From the NCBI GenBank assembly GCA_025455005.1, contig JALONH010000010.1, positions 35,221 through 99,220 of the forward strand: DNA of 64,000 nt, in the 5' to 3' direction. The DNA is from Cytophagaceae bacterium (GTDB lineage: Bacteria > Bacteroidota > Bacteroidia > Cytophagales > Cytophagaceae). Shown here piece after piece: positions 56,152 to 64,000 of the stretch. The notes under the pieces are model-generated. The model was not told the origin of the DNA and made no database searches. It saw only the letters and a list, made by a program, of their open reading frames with translations. Position numbers and translations under genes: made by a program. Position 1 is the stretch's first letter, and each line of letters begins with the position of its first letter.

Positions 56152-57369
56152 TTAAAAAGCTCTTGGTATGAGTAAATTAATATCTTTATAGCTTTCTTGG
56201 AAGCGTTTTGCAATAACACTATTGGTTAAATGTCCCTTATAAGAATAAACCCCATTCATAAACCACTCCTTCTGACGTATCATGTCTTCAATACCTCCTA
56301 ATTCGGCTATTTGCAATAGTATAGGCGTAAATATATTGCTTAATGAAATAGATGCTGTTCGGGCTACTCTTGAAGGAATATTAGGTACACAATAATGAAT
56401 TACATCAAATTTTTTAAATATGGGTTGCAAATGATTTGTAATAACAGACGTTTCAAATGTACCGCCCTGATCAATGCTAACATCAATAATAACAGCATTG
56501 GGTTTCATTTCTGAAACCATTTCTTCTGTAACGATACAACTAGCCCCTTCTTCCGGTCGCAAGGATCCTATAACAATATCTGCTGTACTTAACTCTTTTC
56601 GTAAAGTGGCATTATCTAATGCAGAGGTATATAACTGCATACCTAAATTGTGTTTTAATCTTCGAAGTCGATATAAATGTTGATCGAAAACTTTTACTTC
56701 TGCTCCTAATCCTAAAGCCGTTCGAGCAGCAAACTCCGCTACAGTACCTGCTCCCAGAATAACTACTTTAGAGGGTGGTACACCGGTAACCCCACCTAAA
56801 ACTACCCCTAAACCATTATGAGTTGTTAAATATTCGGCAGCAATCAATAGTACAGCACTTCCGGCAATTTCACTCATAGATTTAACTACGGGCTTTCCTC
56901 CTGCTTTATCTTCTAAAAACTCATATGCGATTGCTGTAATTTTTTTCTTATTCAACTCTTTACAATAATCCGTCTGTAATTTAGCCATTTGCAAGGCAGA
57001 GATTATTGTCCTACCGGGTTTTAACATTTGTATTTCCTCCGGTGTCGGTGGATCTACTTTTAAAATGATATCGGATTGAGTGAAAATTTCTTCGTGACTG
57101 TATACGATTTTTGCACCTGCTTCGCTGTACTCTCGATCTGAAAATTTAGCTTTACTTCCGGCATTAGTTTCTACACATACTTGATGACCATTGTTAACAA
57201 TAACGGCGACCGCCTCCGGAGTAAGACATATTCTATTTTCAATATCTTCTGTTTCCTTAGGTAAACCGATAGATAATTGACATTGTCCTTTTCGAATTTT
57301 CAGTAACTGTTCTTGAGGATAAAGTAATTGTTCGGTAGCCAGAATATTAACTTCTGTTTTTATTTTCAT
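56152..57369 (-). CDS. ald: alanine dehydrogenase
   Basis: 405 residues. It interconverts L-alanine and pyruvate with NAD. The N-terminal catalytic domain begins with a ~30-residue extension before LSIGLPKETEDIENRICLTPEAV, as in other Bacteroidota members; the Rossmann motif is VVILGAGTVAEFAA (~205-218). The start overlaps the tsaE stop by 23 bases; internal starts would cut into family sequence, so the long form is kept. It is the last gene of the nusB operon and faces a terminator of the convergent gene. Confidence 0.93.
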   Translation of the reverse strand: MKIKTEVNILATEQLLYPQEQLLKIRKGQCQLSIGLPKETEDIENRICLTPEAVAVIVNNGHQVCVETNAGSKAKFSDREYSEAGAKIVYSHEEIFTQSDIILKVDPPTPEEIQMLKPGRTIISALQMAKLQTDYCKELNKKKITAIAYEFLEDKAGGKPVVKSMSEIAGSAVLLIAAEYLTTHNGLGVVLGGVTGVPPSKVVILGAGTVAEFAARTALGLGAEVKVFDQHLYRLRRLKHNLGMQLYTSALDNATLRKELSTADIVIGSLRPEEGASCIVTEEMVSEMKPNAVIIDVSIDQGGTFETSVITNHLQPIFKKFDVIHYCVPNIPSRVARTASISLSNIFTPILLQIAELGGIEDMIRQKEWFMNGVYSYKGHLTNSVIAKRFQESYKDINLLIPRAF

Positions 57370-57832
57370 AAAGCGTTACGGTAATGGTTCGTGTAGAAGA
57401 ATCAACAACACGAATCGTAAATAATAGATAACTTTCCGGTAATAAAGAAGGGATTAACGTATACCATTCCACCCAACATATATTTCCGGAATAGAGATAT
57501 TCTTCTGTTCCTATTTCAAAAGCTTCTCTCTCATTTTTTATTCTATAAAAATCGAAATGATAATATACATTACCTTTTGCATCTCGATATTCATTTACCA
57601 ATGAAAAGGTTGGACTGGTAACTTGTTCCAAAAAACCTTTATATTTTCCGTAAGCTGTTAATACTGTAGTTTTCCCTGCCCCCATAGCACCATCCAAACA
57701 CCAAACCTTAGGAAGATCTATCGCTTTTGATTCTAAAGCGGAAAAAAATGTAGCGTACTCTTCTATAGACGAACAAGTAAACGTTAAAATAGGTAAGTCC
57801 GATGTTGTAAGCGTCATACTCAATTTATCCAT
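57347..57832 (-). CDS. tsaE: tRNA threonylcarbamoyladenosine biosynthesis ATPase TsaE
   Basis: 161 residues. TsaE is the ATPase of the TsaBDE complex that transfers threonylcarbamoyl to A37 of tRNAs. Walker A DGAMGAGKTT (~47-56) and the family motif SPTFSLVNEYRD with YYHFDFYRI are intact. It sits between coaE (17 bases upstream) and ald (23-base overlap). The Sua5 enzyme of the same pathway is at 40991. Confidence 0.96.
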   Translation of the reverse strand: MDKLSMTLTTSDLPILTFTCSSIEEYATFFSALESKAIDLPKVWCLDGAMGAGKTTVLTAYGKYKGFLEQVTSPTFSLVNEYRDAKGNVYYHFDFYRIKNEREAFEIGTEEYLYSGNICWVEWYTLIPSLLPESYLLFTIRVVDSSTRTITVTLYENKNRS

Positions 57833-57849
57833 CCTAATTTAGCTAAAAT

Positions 57850-58446
57850 TCAGGAAAAAGAGTGTGAGGAAAGTAGTATTTGATGAAAATTTAAAAGCTT
57901 TGGTAATAATAATGTTGTATTATCATTATTAATTACCCAATCAGCCCGTTCTACTTTATCAGCTTCAGGCCATTGTCGTTGTAGAATTTCCTTCACTTGT
58001 GCCTCGCTTCGCTGTGGATCTCGAAGTAATACTCGTTTTATACGCTCAGATTCCGGTGCTGTAACCACAATTATTTTATCTAAACTCTTATAACTACCCG
58101 ATTCAAACAATAATGCCGCTTCTTTTAGTATATAAGGTGCCTGCTGTTCCTTCACCCAATGTTTAAAATCTTCTCCGACAATGGGGTGAATGATTTGGTT
58201 TAACTTTTGTAATTCCGTTGGTTTAGCAAATACTTTTTCCGCAATAAACTGTTTATTCAGTTTCCCTTCAATAAATGCGGAGGCCCCTAACCATTCGATT
58301 AGTATTTTTTGTATGTTGGGATGATGTTCTGTCAACCATTTCGCTCTACTGTCTGCATCGTACACCGGTATTCCTAAAACTTTAAAAAATGCTGCAATAG
58401 TGGATTTGCCACTTCCTATGCCTCCGGTGATACCAATTTGCCACAT
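57850..58446 (-). CDS. coaE: dephospho-CoA kinase
   Basis: 198 residues. It is the last step of coenzyme A synthesis. Walker A GITGGIGSGKST is at residues 5-16, DADSRAKWL (~30-40) gives the catalytic Asp region, and LLFESG with LRDPQRSEAQ the CoA-binding part. Start MWQIGITGG. It lies 6 bases after the YbbR-domain gene. Confidence 0.96.
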   Translation of the reverse strand: MWQIGITGGIGSGKSTIAAFFKVLGIPVYDADSRAKWLTEHHPNIQKILIEWLGASAFIEGKLNKQFIAEKVFAKPTELQKLNQIIHPIVGEDFKHWVKEQQAPYILKEAALLFESGSYKSLDKIIVVTAPESERIKRVLLRDPQRSEAQVKEILQRQWPEADKVERADWVINNDNTTLLLPKLLNFHQILLSSHSFS

Positions 58447-58452
58447 ATAAAG

Positions 58453-59151
58453 TTAATCGCTAAAAGGTCGTTTGTGATCGCTCACTTTAAAATTTATCTC
58501 TACTTTCTCCTCATCCATTTGTAATAATCGATGTGGAAGTTTGGGTAAGGAAACTGTTTCTGAATAGGTTTCTGCTATGTCTGATCCTTTTACAGCAACT
58601 GTGATTTTTCTATTCATGGTATCTAAAATAGACGAAGGTCCTGTAACTAAAACATATTCGGGAGACAAACCGATAGGCCCATCTATTTTGTAGCCTTTCT
58701 TTAAGGATAAGGTCTCTCTACTTACAACTATCCTGAATTTTACTTTCGAAACTCGATCTAAGCCTGTATACAACGTGTCGTCTAAAAAGTATTTCACATC
58801 AATAACTTCAGATAATTTATCTTCTACAATCGCTGTTAAATCTTTCGTTAAAAAATATTTATAACTTCTTTTGGATGCCACATCAAATGAAATTGGGTCA
58901 TTCCACCAACCCACTTTCATTTTGAATAACTCCCATCCTGTTCCATTCGCATGAAACCGAATAACTTGAGATTTTTCAGAAGTGGACATCAATTCCTGAT
59001 CATTAAACGAAAATACCACAGGGTAATTAATGTCTGCTGAATGACTTCTATTCATTGCGTTTAAAAACCAGAATAGAGCAGCCGTCAAGACACTGATTAC
59101 AATTGCTTGCCAGTCGTATTTTCGTTTAAAAAATCGGAAGATTTTATACAT
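58453..59151 (-). CDS. YbbR/CdaR-like domain protein
   Basis: 232 residues. One N-terminal membrane segment (WQAIVISVLTAALFWFL, ~15-31) is followed by a periplasmic region with YbbR-type beta repeats (LGLSPEYVLVTGPSSILDTM resembles the repeat). In Bacillota such proteins regulate the c-di-AMP cyclase CdaA, but here no cdaA is adjacent. Its place between yajC and coaE is common in Bacteroidota. Function in this group is not established. Confidence 0.85.
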   Translation of the reverse strand: MYKIFRFFKRKYDWQAIVISVLTAALFWFLNAMNRSHSADINYPVVFSFNDQELMSTSEKSQVIRFHANGTGWELFKMKVGWWNDPISFDVASKRSYKYFLTKDLTAIVEDKLSEVIDVKYFLDDTLYTGLDRVSKVKFRIVVSRETLSLKKGYKIDGPIGLSPEYVLVTGPSSILDTMNRKITVAVKGSDIAETYSETVSLPKLPHRLLQMDEEKVEINFKVSDHKRPFSD

Positions 59152-59159
59152 GTAGACGA

Positions 59160-59456
59160 TTATATCTTGTTGGATATACCTGCAATAGCAGAAATATCAA
59201 ATTTCATTTTAACACTTTTATCAACAATTAAAATAACCGTTGAGTCATCTTCTACGCTACCTACTACAGCATGAAGTCCACCGATGGTTACCACCTTCTC
59301 TCCCGGTTTTAAACTTTTTCTAAATGCTTCTTGTTCTTTTTGTTTTTTCTGCTGTGGACGAATCATAAAAAAATAGAATACAAATACCATCCCACCTAAC
59401 AAAACGAATTGGAACCAGTTAGAAGTTGCAGATTGTAACAATACTAGAGTTGTCAT
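59160..59456 (-). CDS. yajC: preprotein translocase accessory subunit YajC
   Basis: 98 residues. It has one membrane helix (FQFVLLGGMVFVFYFFMIRPQQKKQKEQ, the typical YajC ending IRPQQKK) followed by a small cytosolic domain with LKPGEKVVTIGGLHAVVGSV. It associates with SecDF of the Sec translocase. SecD/F are not in the window. Confidence 0.96.
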   Translation of the reverse strand: MTTLVLLQSATSNWFQFVLLGGMVFVFYFFMIRPQQKKQKEQEAFRKSLKPGEKVVTIGGLHAVVGSVEDDSTVILIVDKSVKMKFDISAIAGISNKI

Positions 59457-59484
59457 AATTATAATTGGATTAAATTTTATTTAC

Positions 59485-59961
59485 TTATTTCTTAATAAAA
59501 GGCCCTTCGATGGATTCCGGTTTTGGAATTACATGTCCTTTAATCCGAATCTCTGTTACTTCAGGATTAGTATTAGCCAGCACATTTACACTTTTATTAA
59601 AGTCACCGGGTCTTCCATTACTATTGAACATTACGGTCATTTTACCTCTACCACCCGGTGCTATGATGTCTTTCGTTATATCAGGTGTAGTACATCCACA
59701 AGATGGTTTAGCCGATTCAATTTTTAAGGGTGAGGTACCTACGTTCGTAAATTCAAAAACATGTTTTGCTGTATCTCCTTCTTTTATATCACCAAAATTA
59801 AATTCTGCTTCATCAAATTTAATTTGTGTAACACCTAAAACAGAATCCGAAGTTGCGACCAAAGAATCTACCAATGCCTTTTCTTGAGATTTTAAATAAT
59901 CGCATGAATGTAGTCCCACCACTAGTACACTAACTAAAATGAATATAGATATAGGTTTCAT
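59485..59961 (-). CDS. DUF1573 lipoprotein
   Basis: 158 residues. A lipoprotein signal peptide ends in LHSC (Cys20). The DUF1573 domain has FNFGDIKEGDTAKHVFEFTN, a CGC motif in SAKPSCGCTTPD and FNSNGRPG. This Ig-like domain is common in Bacteroidota periplasmic proteins; the specific role is unknown. It is cotranscribed with yajC, 28 bases away, an arrangement typical for the group. Confidence 0.92.
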   Translation of the reverse strand: MKPISIFILVSVLVVGLHSCDYLKSQEKALVDSLVATSDSVLGVTQIKFDEAEFNFGDIKEGDTAKHVFEFTNVGTSPLKIESAKPSCGCTTPDITKDIIAPGGRGKMTVMFNSNGRPGDFNKSVNVLANTNPEVTEIRIKGHVIPKPESIEGPFIKK

Positions 59962-59978
59962 AGGTTAAATAGAATGAT

Positions 59979-60743
59979 TTAATGAATTAACGATACAATG
60001 TTACGAATATAGTTACTGCTATTCAAGACCCCACCTTCATCCGGCGTTCTATTTTCAGGGTCTTGAGCTCTACAAAGCAATAGGGCTTTTACAAGCGACA
60101 TAGCTTCTTGCTGACATTCAGACAGGTACAAACCCATAGCGACAGTTAATATCCAAGCCGTCGGGTTTATAATACCTAATCCGGCCATATCCGGTGCACT
60201 TCCATGCGTTGGAAAAAGATAATAGTCTCCACTTATGGAATCTTGTCTGTAAAATATCGAAGTATGAAGGGTGTGAAAGTGCTGACCTAATAAATGGCTA
60301 AAATCATCCAAACGATGTTGTGGAACGATATATTTACCATACAATTCTTTAATAGGCGATCGAAAAAAATCTCGAACAGTTGTATCTTTACTGTTAGCCG
60401 TTAAGGTAAATTGTTTTGTAACCCATTCCTTAAATACCTTCTCTTCTTCAATAGTAGGGTTTTCTGCATGAATCCACAATTCTTTCTTACTGAATAATGG
60501 GAATAAATTACTTCCAATAGAACGTCCATAATCTGAAGCTTCTATTTGAAAAAAAGTAGTTTGATGTAAGTGCCAAGACACTAGTGAACTACTAGAGAGT
60601 AAAAGTTTACTGGTACTGTAAGGAAAGAGTATTAAGGAAGAGGAACCGGAAAAATCTTTAGTAGGTACCAATCGGTCTAAAATAGGCTGAGTTAATTGAA
60701 ACAACTCTTTTGCGACTAAATTATCCGAAGAGGCCAGCTTCAT
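59979..60743 (-). CDS. isocitrate/isopropylmalate dehydrogenase-like C-terminal protein (pseudoenzyme candidate)
   Basis: 254 residues, complete ORF. Near residues 170-200 it reads GDYYLFPTHGSAPDMAGLG and continues INPTAWILTVAMG, a near-exact copy of the C-terminal signature of isocitrate and isopropylmalate dehydrogenases (HGSAPDIAGKGxANPxAxILSxAMM), and ends with DEGGVLNSSNYIRNIV, like the family's DxGGxxxTSE end. But the N-terminal half (MKLASSDNLVAKELF, SWHLHQTTFF) shows none of the family's GDGIGPE start, RENTEG motif or metal-binding Asp block, and there is only a 3-base gap to the upstream gene, so nothing is missing. It may be a novel binding protein or a degenerate regulator. It lies inside the nusB operon between ytxH and DUF1573. 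Confidence 0.6.
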   Translation of the reverse strand: MKLASSDNLVAKELFQLTQPILDRLVPTKDFSGSSSLILFPYSTSKLLLSSSSLVSWHLHQTTFFQIEASDYGRSIGSNLFPLFSKKELWIHAENPTIEEEKVFKEWVTKQFTLTANSKDTTVRDFFRSPIKELYGKYIVPQHRLDDFSHLLGQHFHTLHTSIFYRQDSISGDYYLFPTHGSAPDMAGLGIINPTAWILTVAMGLYLSECQQEAMSLVKALLLCRAQDPENRTPDEGGVLNSSNYIRNIVSLIH

Positions 60744-60746
60744 GAA

Positions 60747-61013
60747 TTAAGCTTTAATCTGTTGCATTAGTTTTTCCATTTCTTCCATTATTTTTTTTGC
60801 TTCTACTTCAATCGAAGAAGTTGACGGATCGGAATCAATAGAATTCGATTGTTTATTTAGGATGTCTTGAAGTTCGGCTGCATAGGTTTGCAATTGTTCC
60901 ATCAATTTAGCACGGGTTACAGAACCTTTATCAGGAGCAAATAGTATACCTACCAGTGCTCCTACTGCTACACCACCCAGGAACGTCATCCATTTATTCT
61001 CATCTTGTGCCAT
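60747..61013 (-). CDS. YtxH-domain protein
   Basis: 88 residues. One N-terminal membrane helix with the YtxH pattern FLGGVAVGALVGILFAPDKGSVTR (~11-34) precedes a helical, charged tail ending in EEMEKLMQQIKA. It is a general stress/gas-vesicle-like membrane protein of unknown function. It lies 5 bases after nusB and 3 bases before the IDH-like gene. Confidence 0.88.
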   Translation of the reverse strand: MAQDENKWMTFLGGVAVGALVGILFAPDKGSVTRAKLMEQLQTYAAELQDILNKQSNSIDSDPSTSSIEVEAKKIMEEMEKLMQQIKA

Positions 61014-61018
61014 ATAAA

Positions 61019-62185
61019 TTATTTATTATCTAATAGACCTTTACCGCTTTTCTTAATCACACCGGATTGAAGTAACTCTTCCGATATAGTATCCAACAAA
61101 CCATTTACAAATTGTTTACTCTTTGGTGTGGAATACGTTTTAGATATATCAATATACTCATTTATGGTCACTTTGACGGGTATATTAGAAAATTCTATCA
61201 TTTCCGTTAACGCCACTTGTAATATCATTTTATCCATAATCGCTAAACGGTCCATATCCCAGTTTTTTACCTTAGCTGATATGTATCCTTCTACAGTGGA
61301 TTCTAATGCAAGCGTCTTAGCAAACAATTCCAAAAGAAAAGCATTATCCTCCTCCCAGTTGGGTGATAAGTCCGGAAGTACTATTTCTTTGGATGGATCT
61401 TGAATTCCTTTTAAACACTTCAAAACTAAACTACGGACGGTTTCATCATTTTCTACCCAATGATAATCCATATCCTCCCAAAGGGTAGTGAGTGAATCTT
61501 GTTTTAATAAATAATTTTTAGCGATATGTACGATAATATTCTTTTCTGCCTCTAAGGAGACAGAAGGTGCTTTCATATAATCGATGTAAATAGGGTCTTT
61601 TTTAATAAACTTTTTAAATACAAATTTCCATTCCTCCATAGGAGGATTGAGTTTATATTTATCTGTATATTTTCTTAAAACCGGATGATTGTCGATGGCA
61701 TGTAAATAGGGATTATGTTTTAATTTAAAAAAATAATCCGGGTCTTGTTCTGTTTTTAGAACATGTATACTTTCTTTTTGATCTTGTTCAGCGATTTGTA
61801 TCAATCGACTCAATGTAACCAATAAAAAGTAATACATATACTCGACTTGATGTATATCTTGCAATAAAACATCTTTATAATGTACTTTATCTTTTTGATT
61901 TAATTGATGATAATAAAGGATGGCATCCTGCACTGTTTTTTTTATTTCTGTGGGTGCCTGCTCGTAGGAAAGATCCTTTTTTTCAAAAAATGAGGTATAA
62001 AAATCAGACGCTTGTTTTTTTTGTTGATCTAAAACCAAAACATCCTGTTTCTCTTCAGCCATTAAATTAGGAGCAAAATGATCGGCAATATTTTCTAATC
62101 CTAAATAATAATTAGATTCTTTTGATTGCATTAACGAATAAATGGTTTGAATTACTTTTATTCGCAAAATTCTCCTGTTTAACAT
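61019..62185 (-). CDS. nusB: transcription antitermination factor NusB, long form
   Basis: 388 residues. The C-terminal ~150 residues are the NusB domain (NWDMDRLAIMDKMILQVALTEMI and PVKVTINEYIDISKTYSTPKS). The first ~240 residues are a helical, charged extension beginning MLNRRILRIKVIQTIYSLMQS; this two-part form is usual in Bacteroidota. NusB works with S10 in ribosomal RNA antitermination. It is the first gene of the operon: spacing to the next genes is 3-28 bases. The promoter region is shared with the divergent ABC exporter. Confidence 0.93.
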   Translation of the reverse strand: MLNRRILRIKVIQTIYSLMQSKESNYYLGLENIADHFAPNLMAEEKQDVLVLDQQKKQASDFYTSFFEKKDLSYEQAPTEIKKTVQDAILYYHQLNQKDKVHYKDVLLQDIHQVEYMYYFLLVTLSRLIQIAEQDQKESIHVLKTEQDPDYFFKLKHNPYLHAIDNHPVLRKYTDKYKLNPPMEEWKFVFKKFIKKDPIYIDYMKAPSVSLEAEKNIIVHIAKNYLLKQDSLTTLWEDMDYHWVENDETVRSLVLKCLKGIQDPSKEIVLPDLSPNWEEDNAFLLELFAKTLALESTVEGYISAKVKNWDMDRLAIMDKMILQVALTEMIEFSNIPVKVTINEYIDISKTYSTPKSKQFVNGLLDTISEELLQSGVIKKSGKGLLDNK

Positions 62186-62246
62186 ATGATAAAGAACGTT
62201 TTTGTTTATTAAAGAACTATTTTCAGGGAAAACTGTTCAGGTTAGT

Positions 62247-62275
62247 ATTGTACTACGAATAAATCTGTAGTTTTA
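62247..62275 (+). promoter_or_regulatory. candidate promoter of the ABC exporter
   Basis: ATTG (62247-62250) and TAGTTTTA (62268-62275), a -7 box with one mismatch, are separated by 17 bases. The start codon GTG is at 62330. Confidence 0.4.
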
Positions 62276-62329
62276 CAGTACAAAGATATTGAAAATAGTT
62301 AATAATTTAGAAGAATATACGGAATAGTT

Positions 62330-64000
62330 GTGCAACGCTGGGAACTACAATACTTAAATAAATACTTTAAAAAATACCAAAGTAGCTTATGGCTAGGGGT
62401 TGGTTTTGTATTTTTAAACAACTTTTTAGGCGTTTGGCAAGGCCCAGTTATTCGAGAAGCTTTTAACAGTTTAGAAATAATATTACAAAAAGAATCGACT
62501 ACACTTCCAACCGGAGTATTCTGGAGCATCAGTTATTACGGCGGAATGATTTTATTATTAACTATTGGAAGTGGCATTTTTTTATACTACCAACGAAGAA
62601 TTATTATTGGCATTTCTAGAAAAATTGAATTTGATTTAAAGAACGATATTTACCAACATTATCAGCGACTGCCTTTATCTTTTTATAAAATAAATAATAC
62701 CGGTGATTTAATGAATCGCATTTCAGAAGATGTAAATCAAGTACGCAATTACTTGGGTCCGGCTTTGATGTATGGAATCAATTTAATTGCTTTATTTTCT
62801 ATTACAGTACCCATCATGATATCTGTAAATGCCGAACTAGCAATCTACACGCTTATACCATTACCATTTTTAGCCTTTGGAATATATTGGGTACAAAGTA
62901 TTATAACCAAACATTCAGAAGCGATACAACAACAACTCTCCGAATTATCCACTCAAGTTCAAGAGACCTTTTCCGGTATTCGAGTAATCAAATCCTTTGT
63001 TCGAGAGTCTTCTACTGTCTATCATTTTTTTGATGCTACAGAATCGTATCGAAAAAAATCGATTCGTCTATCGAGTATTAATGCTTTATTTTATCCTATC
63101 ATGATTTTTTTAATTGGAAGTTGTGTCATCCTCATTATTTGGGTAGGAGGTATAAATGTTATACAAGGTGGTGCTGTTACCAAAGGGAATATCGCAGAAT
63201 TCATTTTCTATTTGAATAAATTAACTTGGCCGGTCACCTCTCTCGGTTGGATTACTGTACTAATCAAACGGGCTGAAGTATCTCAAAAACGTATTAATGA
63301 ATTTTTAAAAGTAGAGTCCACTATTCCTTCCGGATCAGAAAAGATTGATAAAATGGAAGGTGCAATAGAGTTCAAAAACGTCCGATTTACCTATCCGGAC
63401 ACCGGTATTCAGGCATTAAATGCCGTATCTTTCGCCTCCGGTGCCGGTAAAACACTTGCTATCATTGGTAATACCGGTTCCGGCAAAAGTACAATAGCTT
63501 CTTTGATTTCTCGTTTATATGAACCGACGGAAGGTCAAATTTTAATTGATCACCAATCGATTGAAACATACGACATTCATAGTTTACGTCAACATATCGG
63601 ATATGTACCACAAGATGTTTTTTTATTTTCCGATACAATTCGTAATAATATAGCATTTGGTGCAGAAAATGTATCAGAAGAGGAGATCCAAGCAGCTGCT
63701 CAATTTGCCGAAATTCATGATACGATCATGGCCTTTCCACAAGGCTATGATACTATTCTTGGTGAACGAGGTATCAGTTTATCGGGCGGTCAGAAACAAC
63801 GTGTATCCATTGCACGAGCGGTAGTTCGACATCCAAGTCTACTTATTTTAGACGATTGTTTATCGGCTGTGGATACCAAAACAGAAGATGCCATACTTCA
63901 AAATATTAAACATACTATCGGCTCTCGATCTATTCTGATTATTTCTCACCGAGTATCCTCTGTAAAATTGGCCGATAAAATTATCGTTTTAGATAATGGT
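62330..64000 (+). CDS. ABC transporter, fused permease and ATPase (MdlB/MsbA type), 3' end outside window
   Basis: 557 residues visible, no stop before 64000. The frame opens after a stop at 62303-62305 and has no ATG before the membrane region, so the GTG at 62330 is used (VQRWELQYLNKYFK). Six membrane segments lie in residues ~15-300 with the type 1 exporter pattern (QRLPLSFYKINNTGDLMNRISEDVNQVR). The ATPase part has Walker A IGNTGSGKS (~380-387), Q-loop YVPQDVFLFSDT, signature LSGGQKQR (~484) and Walker B LLILDDCLSAVD. It is likely a homodimeric or heterodimeric lipid or drug exporter. It is divergent from nusB. Confidence 0.93.
   Translation, partial: MQRWELQYLNKYFKKYQSSLWLGVGFVFLNNFLGVWQGPVIREAFNSLEIILQKESTTLPTGVFWSISYYGGMILLLTIGSGIFLYYQRRIIIGISRKIEFDLKNDIYQHYQRLPLSFYKINNTGDLMNRISEDVNQVRNYLGPALMYGINLIALFSITVPIMISVNAELAIYTLIPLPFLAFGIYWVQSIITKHSEAIQQQLSELSTQVQETFSGIRVIKSFVRESSTVYHFFDATESYRKKSIRLSSINALFYPIMIFLIGSCVILIIWVGGINVIQGGAVTKGNIAEFIFYLNKLTWPVTSLGWITVLIKRAEVSQKRINEFLKVESTIPSGSEKIDKMEGAIEFKNVRFTYPDTGIQALNAVSFASGAGKTLAIIGNTGSGKSTIASLISRLYEPTEGQILIDHQSIETYDIHSLRQHIGYVPQDVFLFSDTIRNNIAFGAENVSEEEIQAAAQFAEIHDTIMAFPQGYDTILGERGISLSGGQKQRVSIARAVVRHPSLLILDDCLSAVDTKTEDAILQNIKHTIGSRSILIISHRVSSVKLADKIIVLDNG

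Noticed and set aside
1..64000. CRISPR array
   Set aside because: No series of identical short repeats with spacers was seen; protein repeats (SprB, TSP3, TopA tail) are coding.

Overview
This window looks like a chromosomal segment from a member of the Bacteroidota, most likely a Chitinophagales/Sphingobacteriales-type free-living bacterium; I cannot place it further. The evidence is: proteins with both type A and type B C-terminal sorting domains of the type IX secretion system (T9SS); promoters of the Bacteroidetes form TTTG-N19-TAnnTTTG and almost no Shine-Dalgarno sequences; an S46 dipeptidyl peptidase; PorT-like and DUF5723 outer-membrane barrels; the gene order nusB-ytxH-DUF1573-yajC-ybbR-coaE; and A+T-rich DNA. 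No insertion sequence, integrase, prophage or CRISPR array is visible. The window is mostly housekeeping core with a few accessory or decayed spots.

Layout. 1-2188: 3' end of a large SprB-repeat adhesin with a type B sorting domain. 2434-4200: a LuxC-type acyl-CoA reductase followed by a pseudo-receiver protein, divergent from a 2[4Fe-4S] ferredoxin. 4301-6450: pgk and a secreted repeat protein. 6512-10026 (minus): an operon of a LolD-like ATPase, recQ and a D-2-hydroxyacid dehydrogenase. 10155-13771: sucC, a stand-alone MutS2-tail/Smr protein, tRNA-Arg(CCG), and an overlapping pair of a P-loop kinase and an APH-like kinase. 13768-19494 (minus): two tandem outer-membrane barrels, a GH3 lipoprotein glycosidase, a polyprenyl diphosphate synthase and yajQ. 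19732-26583: PhoH-like ATPase, a pseudogene, a lipid A-type acyltransferase, a 4TM membrane protein, a DUF5723 barrel with a large lipoprotein, and a 55-residue secreted basic peptide. 26610-31734: hisIE, tex, a TraB/GumN protein, a lysine-rich secreted protein and sixA. 31895-36139: topA with a histone-H1-like tail, a DUF4468-like protein, a relic patch with fragments of an XRE regulator and a second gene, and a class III sirtuin. 36194-45289: a coupled operon of an orphan ABC ATPase, menC and a VIT-family transporter, then nadE, sua5, lgt, yidD and acs. 45364-56074: a BamA/TamA-like protein, S46 peptidase, XRE regulator, valS, an OmpA-TSP3 protein and a type A T9SS cargo. 56152-62185 (minus): the nine-gene nusB-to-ald operon. 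62330-64000: an ABC exporter running off the window.

Functional themes are the cell envelope (T9SS cargo, OM barrels, lgt, LpxL-like enzyme, yajC, yidD), central metabolism (pgk, sucC, acs, ald, menC, nadE, hisIE, coaE), and translation or genome maintenance (valS, tsaE, sua5, topA, recQ, tex). The best candidates for something undescribed are: a 254-residue protein in the nusB operon that keeps only the C-terminal signature of isocitrate/isopropylmalate dehydrogenases; the translationally coupled kinase pair that corresponds to a fused protein elsewhere; the free-standing MutS2 tail; and the reductase/ferredoxin/pseudo-receiver locus. Two loci (21140-21873 and 35069-35421) are gene remains. 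Start codons were often moved inward from the longest open frame because the longest frame began at TTG/GTG or overlapped a neighbour; each case is stated.
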